Source of the DNA: a virus
Length of the DNA stretch: 60,853 nucleotides
Strand: one strand, 5' to 3'
IMG/VR virus record: IMGVR_UViG_3300034375_004361
Span: 1 to 60,853 of that record
Shown here: positions 44,801 to 50,152 of the stretch, one piece after another
Position numbering within the stretch: the stretch's first letter is position 1
How the letters are laid out: each line of letters starts with the position of its first letter
Position numbers and translations under genes: made by a program
Notes under the pieces: generated by a model
The model's input: only the letters and a program-made list of their open reading frames with translations
Told to the model about the DNA's origin: nothing
Databases searched by the model: none

Positions 44801-46130
44801 CGCCGACATCGACTGGCAAGAGCAGGCAGGTTCTCCTAACCAGGATGCACTTAGCTACGCTGACTCGATGGTTACGAAAGACCAGGCAGCGTCAACCCCA
44901 AGACAGGCAGCTGACGTATACAAGGATGAAGGCGGAGCACTTGCTCCCGCAGTGGCGTTCGTGAGAAACGTTGTCTTGCCCTTCGCAAGATTCGCTGTGA
45001 ACAAGAAGAGAAGCATCTACTCAGACTTCAGAAAGATTACCCAGGGTGATGCCCAAACAAAAAGAGAGGGATACAGATTGATGGCTGGTCACATGGCTGA
45101 ATTGGCTATGTTCCACACAATCGGTCAAGTCCTTATCCCCGCTGTCGCTCAGCTGCTCGCGGGTGAAGACGAAGAAGAGTCGGAGTTCAAGGACAACAAG
45201 TTGCTTAACATCGCAGCCAGTGTGGTCATTGACATGCTTCCCACCCCTCCCGTTGGATACTCTGACGACTTGCTCAAGGAGTTTGCCAACTACGCCATCT
45301 TGTTCAAGCTCCCACAGATGCTGGGTGATGAATCATTGCAGGCCACTCAGGGAGAGAGCGATGCCGAGTTGTTTGAACGCATGAAGCGTACACGTCCGAC
45401 CATCAGAACATACCACCAAGGAGCTGAGCTTACGGCAACATCTGCTATGAGCATGCTTATGGGACCTTACGGACAGTTCATCAACGACGCCGCCAACATT
45501 GTTCAGAACCTGTCCATCACAGATAACAAGGTAATCTCATCCACAGGTAGAGAATACTTCGTTAGACCTGAGGACAAGGACCGAATGGACATCCACCACG
45601 GCGCCAGGTTCCTCCTTGCCCTGAGTCAGATTGCTGGGTTCTCTTCAAAGGAACTCGATGTGATTGTTCGCAGGATGGACGACCTCCCTCGTGAACGTTC
45701 ATTCAACTCTGAAGAAGAACTTGCGGCATACGAAGTAATCATGCAAGGCTTCCGTCAAGAAGATGAGATTGCATCACTGCTTAGTGATGAGGCGGGGACA
45801 GAGAGGATTGCAAGAATCCTTCAGGAGAAGGCGAACATGAGTCCGTTCGAGGCTAGACGTGCAACTACTCGATTCAGAAAGGGTCTCGTCAGAGCTGCTG
45901 CTGAAGAATCCCTCAAGGAATATCCAGGATACTCCAAGCACATCCGAGACATCAGGTCAATCGACAAGGCGGCAAAGGATGCAAAAGACTACTACATCAT
46001 TGTGAATCGTAGAAAAGAACAAATGCCTGCAGCAGAATACGCTGAGTTCAAGTATCTTGCTGATACCTACATGGCTATCCTGAGGCAGGGCATGCTTCAA
46101 GAGAGTTCTTACTACAATATCACACAATGA
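35817..46130 (+). CDS. Giant polyvalent internal virion protein with zinc-metalloprotease motif (3437 aa)
   Basis: By far the largest gene (10.3 kb). Residues ~15-70 are a charged coiled coil. Residues ~385-510 are Gly/Ala-rich and could cross membranes (MLGASAPLMGAAMLTGAVSR). HEGYH at 851-855 is a zinc-protease motif. Residues ~1022-1280 and ~1410-1560 look like modules of phage polyvalent proteins (MNPFRHSWFYDKRDGRPI). Long helical and coiled regions follow (~1750-2400). The C-terminal third (KSTDKVVAVSSWFAFYADYL, near 2970) resembles polyvalent-protein-associated domains. No RNA polymerase DxDGD motif was seen. Probably ejected with the DNA; domain names are from memory. Confidence 0.78.
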   Translation: METKEQFLARYQAAVDAGASEAELQAMRRERLAQVRRQQEEDARLQQEEAERKKKEQEEAERLRLEQASEVDFGESTLASPAQAPEPRSGDSDSPPVVFNPHQNYEFQGRQIPGADAQMVYDYGQAYESNRNKWIEENFDIFQYYDSKGLDTSRLEQMSQDELEQERLSMIEALEYGVQNNTEDGLLEFARGLPDAPQPDTFDQLFNIPARAIYSGRDKGFYAPNFEPEEGSTLEEREQQYKDFVLDLERKSASNEIFSYINGQIEPDASSQFQETLGSDLTLEQRRSIEQNLYRNYDIATDLTGEGYVNESGQGWLGVTDVFSPGFRKSSLSMWDGVATAVENALGGNEEDQTARRERIEEIRKEMAVSNKSLEEKLLEGDVGGFFSDSIGMLGASAPLMGAAMLTGAVSRGNVRAVGSVTSLLGGATVYSENKDTDWFKNLSDAQALGFVVSSGVAEGLPAAVGSQIFAGKTIAGAIFKNIVTEGAEQSFKQWTKGLLIGAGLGAVEEGITEGVTAGWQYTSRINAQRAGGEAVKWDYDEFWRQTREGALAGMSMGATMASSGDVARTVASKGIDLIKTTAVIKELQQSFTQAESKQERAAIGKRIVEAVSAFSKLSEKRVALMEELEQSNPEAYKRLVEIHNRVEVLAEKYTRADRTARAGITKEVRKLLDERGTIEGEMDAIFETDGKVESQLLARAARKAGKRRSNYGGLFEDGRGKVTVSSENFGSVSKILSKLTEFDVSPFTTVTQDGKERQVTTGARIVKGVQNAMNVVKAMSSLGDFQFEIYKDFDTMVEDLMEMETKDPETGEVRKMNREEAANMVARGLYIGQGKAKLFLPGMLENTAYHEGYHDFVIQSLGTQAAVGLAKKLFQALPDNLKQRYGNFLKDYGDGTGDLTGTLRNKNVNKGVKVESADEFLMEFLADLSAGNISVDIQKSAIRKFMEFLSPHLGRIGVRDIPSAKIEDVVSAVNRLTSDVREGRRIDSIEQLKAATIRANYAGIAMKAGIISDDDAEDGFDETKKQAMESGGNKIFATVVFKVSLSGKANWPVKKVFENQAHLDNFVSYMERNRGWKFDELYVHEGEYNSETRQATRQKSEPIRETRDATSIDIIDASDAKGISFFARSMDRAMKMMAERGINIGLQVTQLSEEDVQKIVDEGGTIFMTSDYGAGGYITKEGYVGGIFKNPDSVFKRITKPMFAWMEAWAAERDLEIFFDAFATELEDIYIGLGYKPVGRTSFNREYAPDGWDAENSPLLDEPDVVFFTKGEGSKGEGVRYDDYMEAYDVVSNSVKKPKAQSLPNPELEQNAPVPFQQAANVSEAQMAERRKEIKLPESQRQTRNAVVLDVLNKYELGEITQEDYLRAVRENMPIKPFETVPEIPTVLDVASSLTSDKVTKGIIGVNKELPDGYYVGLRLDIPAYDTYDTWVVSVHQGKRAEERTPFLGGKAIGYGQTAVITNATFDSTPMASLNIARGKGKQTIARMFGDYKNESPESVYQRAVDIMNGSEYNSDYKQIGKMEGWIQVGMNPFRHSWFYDKRDGRPIAESSEVIQVGALVLAKDAVKISESDERFNAKSRVSGQTIKFQRVGSQGVDPVALVKPQQLGIFNLEFSATTTQMDEWLASGTVRTEDLSMLEGRAVLSHSPDNMMVGTASVDGRVIAKNGGGLFYSANTGDVWAVAGESAGKNMAGELNKLLKESRDGKAYMLLISGGRMKHRSSTNGVVTFANLGLELVNQGVLTKTEYKNALKKTIALTEERSIAAQIKANETKVKKGGKADPLKRGTAKLSSMAGSTEALMQRFFEEFASAKKSTFEQRREFAETFGTVLGEVVKAKASQDSKTKADIIAKYEKMFDAKPNMRQFGSFLKNFFFDYFQEKVLQGVEPNQIYGAIEITSEVKLERDPNPLASYPLKLVNVDTNAPAPKTIVFKTMNDAISTLESRDRNIEQNNRLGVGDMKLDAKGKLSYITKQAFQMMGGMGQATWGRMFVKEAIPVDAISREVKSVSESVSVIQSAKAQGNLMKLIADMVDPAAPTPGARVNKRGKLIITPSKSELWNRKKSEVIELLTASGMSKENAEALYAAAKAYKEGRTAGRKAAEKAARNTLGKRNQKLSTESKRLKEELDKLKSKAKTVDEFFGFAVKLINERMKELGTVPFSNKDVQRLMKIARQAHKASAARIKKEGGAEVMDTFVEKLIDIFDKKDSQKAMANYLASVSAARKLQQSLRRVVKSRKKGEALKSTASYSSVIGKLAGINPALISPADMGDFLNTLAAATSSVTKVKTKFDTEEQRVVAEAPQRISVEALEVLANKFKALEEIGRNAAMVAKARAAAAKNNTSFDEEYDKLVKAFERGRLSATRKAILDFIDNNPALNLDPANPADVEFVLGKLAEDKADLLEQQKDAIITDVIIPRIFGNLDKLLEDQHIAEILGIFAEDGFDPQALRQRLNKLDKITLASLEFKLDDYIMNDSVMGLGYLAARVRGKIEMADKIDSELVAKGIGAVGQPFLALFDTADSFIRLIFPQGNKTIAEIRNYIGFAQMERAFAKADMIHAMTVEAITDEMTRIEEEGGSLRSVKDNAIMQVFSMARQMPMLEEGAPGQNAAEWYLNLRDAMKRSIEHYSEQKDLYSNEEIQEMQEAFDYLFSEPNLEGLIDKVTSERADLAEFVDFMVNIHGTQQDTFANYVERYLGKTLKVESNYTPFQVKTKVRNDAVDEQLAMRQAIMDSMRTSSLANAKKVAGSSYERNPKSISGGNNIIGLNFLKINERTLRENTILTNTVGDVMALQGAFASEAMTKLIKDDGTRKQLHNKMMQYITQDAGQAPVAFQSTISIKGRKVFNPLTLVRNAVVVKAFGSLIIQTMKQSTVAISVMSNAERPTETIPYFIQTIGELWAHALRNGLFKDSKLALEANGRYKLLQNSPVFSRDYEAGNIDPYTGSIQTETNWFQRTQDKLTSVALQNLKSTDKVVAVSSWFAFYADYLLSEGIVDSIADIDWQEQAGSPNQDALSYADSMVTKDQAASTPRQAADVYKDEGGALAPAVAFVRNVVLPFARFAVNKKRSIYSDFRKITQGDAQTKREGYRLMAGHMAELAMFHTIGQVLIPAVAQLLAGEDEEESEFKDNKLLNIAASVVIDMLPTPPVGYSDDLLKEFANYAILFKLPQMLGDESLQATQGESDAELFERMKRTRPTIRTYHQGAELTATSAMSMLMGPYGQFINDAANIVQNLSITDNKVISSTGREYFVRPEDKDRMDIHHGARFLLALSQIAGFSSKELDVIVRRMDDLPRERSFNSEEELAAYEVIMQGFRQEDEIASLLSDEAGTERIARILQEKANMSPFEARRATTRFRKGLVRAAAEESLKEYPGYSKHIRDIRSIDKAAKDAKDYYIIVNRRKEQMPAAEYAEFKYLADTYMAILRQGMLQESSYYNITQ

Positions 46131-46657
46131 AATTAGAAGTTTTAAGAATAAGCAGTCAAGAGGATTCTACTTCGGGAGTTCTCTTTGACGTCACTGGAAA
46201 CAGAGAGTTCCTGTGTTACACACTAGAAGATGAACAAAGAGATACAAAGATTGCTGGAGAGACTCGCGTACCCGCTGGAACTTATCGAATCACTTATCGA
46301 ACAGAGGGTGGCTTCCATAAGAAGTACTCCCACCGCTTCCAAGATATTCATCGGGGTATGCTATGGGTTCGTGATGTTCCTGGCTTTGAGTACATACTTA
46401 TTCATTGCGGTAATACTGACGAGCATACTGCTGGTTGCCTCCTGGTTGGAGAGACTCAGTCGAGCAATGTTAAAACTGCTGACGGGTTTATTGGAAAAAG
46501 CACACAAGCCTACTTCGACTTCTATCCCAGAGTTGCTGAAGCTCTTGACCGAGGCGAAGAAGTAATCATTACATATATCGACTACGATGGAAAACAAAAA
46601 GATAAAAGAAACAAAGCTCGGTTCCTGGCTAAAACAAAAAGCCCCCGCCGTTCTTGA
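46127..46657 (+). CDS. DUF5675 family protein, lysis region (176 aa)
   Basis: Residues ~1-150 match DUF5675: LCYTLEDEQRDTKIAGETRV, AGTYRITYRTEGGFHKKYSH, GMLWVRDVPGFEYILIHCGN and HTAGCLLVGE. The family is frequent in phages of Bacteroidota next to holins and is thought to act on the cell wall; the chemistry is not established. The fixed His (ILIHCGN) and Cys (AGCLLVG) positions recall L,D-transpeptidase-like sites. The start overlaps the giant gene as ATGA. A 111-codon ORF lies in another frame inside it, and its 3' end overlaps the holin candidate by 71 nt. Confidence 0.85.
   Translation: MKLEVLRISSQEDSTSGVLFDVTGNREFLCYTLEDEQRDTKIAGETRVPAGTYRITYRTEGGFHKKYSHRFQDIHRGMLWVRDVPGFEYILIHCGNTDEHTAGCLLVGETQSSNVKTADGFIGKSTQAYFDFYPRVAEALDRGEEVIITYIDYDGKQKDKRNKARFLAKTKSPRRS
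46230..46565 (+). CDS. Embedded overlapping ORF: membrane protein, candidate holin/antiholin (111 aa)
   Basis: Entirely inside the DUF5675 gene in a different forward frame (offset +1). The translation is unusually protein-like: an amphipathic helix (MNKEIQRLLERLAYPLELIE), a hydrophobic stretch of about 34 residues from IFIGVCYGFVMFL through ILTSILLVASWL that can form two membrane segments, then a helical tail (LLKLLTEAKK). It ends 21 nt before the holin-candidate start, like a normal operon neighbour. Embedded lysis genes are known in other phages. Expression is not proved by sequence. Confidence 0.55.
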   Translation: MNKEIQRLLERLAYPLELIESLIEQRVASIRSTPTASKIFIGVCYGFVMFLALSTYLFIAVILTSILLVASWLERLSRAMLKLLTGLLEKAHKPTSTSIPELLKLLTEAKK

Positions 46658-47027
46658 CGTAGCTGGTGACATGCTGCCCGACCAGGGTATGCTTGGTGTG
46701 GTCAAGAACCTGCTCGACAAAGAGCCAGGAGTTGACCCATCCGAGGCCAAGGCTATGGTAGATGCAGAGATTGCGTACCAGAACAACGTGACTGAGAGAT
46801 GGAAGGCAGACATGGGCAGCGATGTCAAGCTGGCAAAGCTTATCAGGCCCGTCACTTTGATTGCTTTAATGAGCATGTTTATGGCGACCATGGTGGCTGA
46901 CAGCATGGACAACTGGGCCTTCAACGTAAAAGACAGTTACGTATCTTTGTTAGAGATTCTAATGTTGACTTCTTTCGGTGCATACTTTGCGGGCCGCACC
47001 ATTGAAAAAGCTCGACCAAAAAAATAA
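46587..47027 (+). CDS. Holin candidate, two membrane segments (146 aa)
   Basis: Residues 1-90 are a charged cytoplasmic part (WLKQKAPAVLDVAGDMLPDQ). Two hydrophobic segments follow: LIRPVTLIALMSMFMATMV and SLLEILMLTSFGAYFAG, ending in a basic tail (RTIEKARPKK). The pattern R-P before a TM and a final AYFAGRTIEK resembles the three-TM/GTA-type holin families seen in many phages. It would permeabilise the membrane at lysis. It overlaps the end of the DUF5675 frame. Confidence 0.65.
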   Translation: MENKKIKETKLGSWLKQKAPAVLDVAGDMLPDQGMLGVVKNLLDKEPGVDPSEAKAMVDAEIAYQNNVTERWKADMGSDVKLAKLIRPVTLIALMSMFMATMVADSMDNWAFNVKDSYVSLLEILMLTSFGAYFAGRTIEKARPKK

Positions 47028-47029
47028 TC

Positions 47030-47302
47030 ATGGCATACAGTTTTGCATCTAAACAGTGGACCATTTCTGGTGAACACACTTTCAACGACCAGGGTATCAC
47101 ACTTTTGAACCCAGTCATCAAACCAAACAGCGTCAGAGTTAAAGGGGAGGTGGTGTATGTTGACTTTGAACTCACCGAGAACGGAGGCGTGTACAAGCAC
47201 GGCACTTCATTCAAGTACGACACCACTACAGAAAACAACATCAACGATTTGGTTGACGACGTAGTGGCAGCTGCATTCCCCACCGCAACAGTTGTAGAAT
47301 GA
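47030..47302 (+). CDS. Hypothetical protein (90 aa)
   Basis: A 90-aa beta-rich, soluble-looking protein (MAYSFASKQWTISGEHTFND...; VRVKGEVVYVDFELTENGG). No signal peptide. It starts two bases after the holin-candidate stop and overlaps the next small gene by ATGA. Function unknown. Confidence 0.75.
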   Translation: MAYSFASKQWTISGEHTFNDQGITLLNPVIKPNSVRVKGEVVYVDFELTENGGVYKHGTSFKYDTTTENNINDLVDDVVAAAFPTATVVE

Positions 47303-47436
47303 GCGAGAAGAGAGACGACTTCGGCTGTGATTTCTTGGACCAAGACAAGCTCAAGGAACAAGAAGCAAAGATTGAGAGCGGAGAGCTGGTATGCAACATG
47401 GAGAATCCAGAGGAGTGTGAGGCTTGCGGTTCCTAA
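47299..47436 (+). CDS. Small acidic Cys-containing protein (45 aa)
   Basis: A 45-aa frame (MSEKRDDFGCDFLDQDKLKE...) ending NPEECEACGS, with four Cys including a C-x-x-C pair near the end. Start overlaps the previous stop as ATGA; its 3' end overlaps the GTG start of the barrel protein by 20 nt. It could bind a metal, but this is only suggested by the Cys pair. Confidence 0.62.
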   Translation: MSEKRDDFGCDFLDQDKLKEQEAKIESGELVCNMENPEECEACGS

Positions 47437-48463
47437 TGGGCTGAGGCTTTTCCTCGTCGCATCACTTTTGTGCGTGGCTTCTGTCGCTCAAGGACAGCTG
47501 CTACGATTTTCTACGCTCTACGGTAGCCTCAGTGGTAATGCCCCACTAGTAGAGAACTCTAAGTACAGAGTTAATGGAGTTGCTGGCTCAGGATATCTTG
47601 AAGAGATTACTGAGGTAAACAAAGCAAACTACATTCTCACCGTTGGCCTTAGGAAGATTGCTAGGTTTGACTATCAGGTCAAGCAAGGTCAGTTCTACAC
47701 GGGTCAGGAGAACGAGATTAGTGACAATGCTACTGTGTCAAATGCTCCAGGACTGGAGTACTTGCTTGAGTATTCTGCTGTCAGGAACAGAGGTGATGTC
47801 TTCCGCCAGCAAGAGTACAGGGTAAGGTATATCAGTAACTGGTTCACGTTGAGGGGTAGCTACATCAGTGATGGCCTTATCAATCTGAAGTACACTCAGG
47901 CAGAGCTCAGACTACGCAAGAGGTTTGGAGACTTTGACTTTACAATAGGTGCCGCTCACAGGGCGCACCCAGTGTATGGGTACTCTCCCATCGAGGCTTG
48001 GTTTGATGACCCAAACAACAAGCACTGGTGGCAGCTTGCAAACGAGTTTGGCTTTTACAGTGACGATGATGAGGTCTGGAGACTAAACGGTGATGTCATT
48101 GCCCAATCCGACGTAGAGTTTTACGGGTATCACTTTGGTGATATTGTAAATGACTACAACAGAAGAGAGCTGAGTGAGTTTGGGCTTCAGCAAGAACTAT
48201 CTGGTGTCGTAGGTATTGACTACTACAAGTACGGTGAAGACTCTTGGGTCCACACATGGTGCTCTATTTACAGCATGCACAGAGGACTTGACGACTTCTC
48301 TTTTGACTACGAAGACCCCATGGATATTGAGTGGGACGCTGGTTTAGTCATCGGCTCAAAGCTCAACAATCATCTTAGTATATTTGTAGAAGCCAGACAC
48401 TTACAGTACTGGCAGATTACATCATACGCGGGTAGGTGCGGCTTTAATTATTTATTCTTCTAA
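47417..48463 (+). CDS. Phage-encoded exported outer-membrane beta-barrel protein (348 aa)
   Basis: Start taken as GTG 47417, because it gives a standard signal peptide (MRLAVPNGLRLFLVASLLCV, then ASVAQG with a likely cut before QLLRF). The mature part is built of amphipathic beta strands rich in Tyr, Phe, Trp and Arg (YRVRYISNWFTLRGSYI; LRLRKRFGDFDFTIGAAH), and the chain ends GFNYLFF, the terminal aromatic typical of outer-membrane barrels. Possible roles are superinfection exclusion or envelope change. No porin family recognised. Confidence 0.65.
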   Translation: MRLAVPNGLRLFLVASLLCVASVAQGQLLRFSTLYGSLSGNAPLVENSKYRVNGVAGSGYLEEITEVNKANYILTVGLRKIARFDYQVKQGQFYTGQENEISDNATVSNAPGLEYLLEYSAVRNRGDVFRQQEYRVRYISNWFTLRGSYISDGLINLKYTQAELRLRKRFGDFDFTIGAAHRAHPVYGYSPIEAWFDDPNNKHWWQLANEFGFYSDDDEVWRLNGDVIAQSDVEFYGYHFGDIVNDYNRRELSEFGLQQELSGVVGIDYYKYGEDSWVHTWCSIYSMHRGLDDFSFDYEDPMDIEWDAGLVIGSKLNNHLSIFVEARHLQYWQITSYAGRCGFNYLFF

Positions 48464-48465
48464 AA

Positions 48466-48741
48466 ATGGCAAAGGTTGGCGAGAACACTGAGGTAACTCT
48501 AGATTTGAAAACTCTAGGGATGGTAGCCGCAGGGGTTGGGAGCATGGTCGCCATGTGGTTCTCGCTTCAAGCGGACATCGCTGAGGCCAAGGAGTTGCCA
48601 GCTCCTCATGCTCCTGAGATTACTCGAATGGAGTTTGACATGAAGGACCAGCTCGTTCGACAGACAATCATGAGCACACAGGAGGATGTCACCGAGATGA
48701 AGGAGGACATCAAGATGATTAAAGAAAAACTTTATGAGTAA
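48466..48741 (+). CDS. Membrane-anchored coiled-coil protein, spanin-like candidate (91 aa)
   Basis: Residues ~12-35 form one hydrophobic segment (LGMVAAGVGSMVAMWFSL), followed by a Pro-containing linker (ELPAPHAP) and a coiled coil (EDVTEMKEDIKMIKEKL). An inner-membrane anchor with a periplasmic coil fits an i-spanin or a holin-assisting protein, consistent with the lysis region. No outer-membrane lipoprotein partner with a lipobox was found next to it. Confidence 0.6.
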   Translation: MAKVGENTEVTLDLKTLGMVAAGVGSMVAMWFSLQADIAEAKELPAPHAPEITRMEFDMKDQLVRQTIMSTQEDVTEMKEDIKMIKEKLYE

Positions 48742-49105
48742 GGTTGTTCTTCTTCTGCTCTTCTTACCGCTATCTGCATTGTCTCAAAACTTTGTAACGC
48801 TTGATGACCTTGACTCTAAAAAGTCAAAGGGTATTACGGTGATTGAGTTCTGGGCTGCCTGGAACAAAGGCAATCAAGTTGAGTTCTTAAAAGAACTAAA
48901 AGACTGCAGGTCTTATCGACTATCTATTGATGACAACCCTGTTGCTGTATCGCAGTACACAGTTAGTAGCGTGCCCACATTGCTTGTCTTTGATAACGGG
49001 ACTGAGGTCGCTCGATTCTCTCCGACAATCATGATGCAGCTTTCTGCAACAAGACAAGAAATTCAACAAGAGATAGACCAGATTATTCTAAAAAAGTTTC
49101 AATGA
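48734..49105 (+). CDS. Exported thioredoxin-fold protein lacking the active-site cysteines (123 aa)
   Basis: A signal peptide (MSKVVLLLLFLPLSALSQ) is followed by a thioredoxin-like fold: strand ITVIEFWAAW at 34-43, helix, strand RLSIDD, and VSSVPTLLVFDNGTEV with the cis-Pro at 81. Where thioredoxin has W-C-x-x-C this protein has W43-N-K-G-N47, so both catalytic cysteines are replaced by Asn. It cannot do dithiol exchange and may be a binding or chaperone-like derivative. It overlaps both neighbours by a few bases. Confidence 0.72.
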   Translation: MSKVVLLLLFLPLSALSQNFVTLDDLDSKKSKGITVIEFWAAWNKGNQVEFLKELKDCRSYRLSIDDNPVAVSQYTVSSVPTLLVFDNGTEVARFSPTIMMQLSATRQEIQQEIDQIILKKFQ

Positions 49106-49629
49106 TGAAGAGGTTTCTTTCGACTATCGCCACGGCTTTCGTTCTAATCCCAGCGTGGACACAGCCAAATGTAACCCCTGTCTTTGTAGAGTGTACAGCA
49201 GGGGAGTACCCAAACGAGATTACGTGGGAGATTATGACGTGCGACAGCATGGTTCTTCTTGGAGGAGGTGCTCCGTACTTCGGGGCCGCGTTGATGCCAG
49301 ACCCAGATAGGTTCATCATTCACATGATGGACAGCTACGGCGACGGATGGAATGGCGCATACCTTTTCGTAGGTGAGGGGCAGTATGGATTCCTGTCCGA
49401 CGTTGATTGGATTGACTCACTTGGAACCTGGCCCCAAGACCAACCAGAGCAGTGGGTTACTGTAGGATGCGGTCAGCCTATCACAAGCATTGACGAGATT
49501 GTTGAGGACACGTTCTCAGCTACAGAATACTACAACCTCTTCGGTCAACGTGTACAGCTCAACGGTCCTGGATACTACGTTGCCACAGATGGCACGCGCT
49601 CAAAGCTTATCTACAGGAGAGAAGATTAA
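49102..49629 (+). CDS. Exported protein with a type IX secretion (T9SS) sorting-like C-terminus (175 aa)
   Basis: Begins MMKRFLSTIATAFVLIPAWT, a signal peptide. The middle holds MMDSYGDGWNGAYLFVGE, a motif frequent in secreted proteins of marine Bacteroidota. The last ~35 residues (EYYNLFGQRVQLNGPGYYVA, then DGTRSKLIYRRED) match the short type-A CTD pattern Y-N-L-x-G-Q-x-V ... G-x-Y ... K-x-x-x-R that directs cargo through the T9SS to the cell surface. The phage may display or secrete it through the host system. It is the last rightward gene. Confidence 0.68.
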   Translation: MMKRFLSTIATAFVLIPAWTQPNVTPVFVECTAGEYPNEITWEIMTCDSMVLLGGGAPYFGAALMPDPDRFIIHMMDSYGDGWNGAYLFVGEGQYGFLSDVDWIDSLGTWPQDQPEQWVTVGCGQPITSIDEIVEDTFSATEYYNLFGQRVQLNGPGYYVATDGTRSKLIYRRED

Positions 49630-49823
49630 GGATTGATTGAGTTGTAGAACCGCTCATCAATATCCTTGATGGGGAGAATAAACTCCCTATCACAATAGTC
49701 ATTGATTTCTTTCTGCTGTTCTGGCGTATTCGTCACACAGTTATTGGCGGCTTGATACTGCGCGTTCTTGGTGAGGAGCTCGTGAATCTTGGCTCGCTTC
49801 TCTGGGCATTTGATATCTCTCAT
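49626..49823 (-). CDS. Hypothetical protein, last gene of the minus arm (65 aa)
   Basis: A 65-aa charged helical protein (MRDIKCPEKRAKIHELLTKN...) with three Cys. Its stop and the stop of the rightward neighbour share the palindrome TTAA (49626-49629), so the two arms meet with no space and no terminator. Start overlaps the upstream stop by ATGA. Function unknown. Confidence 0.7.
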   Translation of the reverse strand: MRDIKCPEKRAKIHELLTKNAQYQAANNCVTNTPEQQKEINDYCDREFILPIKDIDERFYNSINP

Positions 49824-50152
49824 CTCATTGAAATAAATAGTGGTGACTTCTCCCCTACGTATGCGCCTACGACATTGAACTCCATGAACTCAATAGCGCT
49901 GACGCAATCCATACCATCTCGTTCAATCAGGATGTTTACGCAGTGCTCGTAGTCATAAACAGCGACAGGATTACTACCGTGAGTATGACCCATCAACGCA
50001 TCCCCAAAACCATCAGCAAGTAGGGCCTTGTTGTCTTCAAGGACAGTCATCACTTGCTCATCTCTCATCTCTCTCATCCCGTTGAAAAACTCTTCTGTGC
50101 CGTCAAGCCAGTTCTGGTCGACGTCGTTGTCCCAAAGCTTTGGATATCTCAT
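49820..50152 (-). CDS. Hypothetical protein (110 aa)
   Basis: A 110-aa acidic protein with a segment DYEHCVNILIERDGMDCVSA and a final VGEKSPLFISMR that looks conserved. No named family recognised. Both ends overlap neighbours by ATGA, so it is part of the replication-region operon. Confidence 0.72.
   Translation of the reverse strand: MRYPKLWDNDVDQNWLDGTEEFFNGMREMRDEQVMTVLEDNKALLADGFGDALMGHTHGSNPVAVYDYEHCVNILIERDGMDCVSAIEFMEFNVVGAYVGEKSPLFISMR

Noticed and set aside
46361-46924. 187-aa minus-strand ORF across the lysis genes
   Set aside because: Ser/Leu-rich shadow on the opposite strand of the DUF5675 and holin genes, with no operon context and no plausible start signal.
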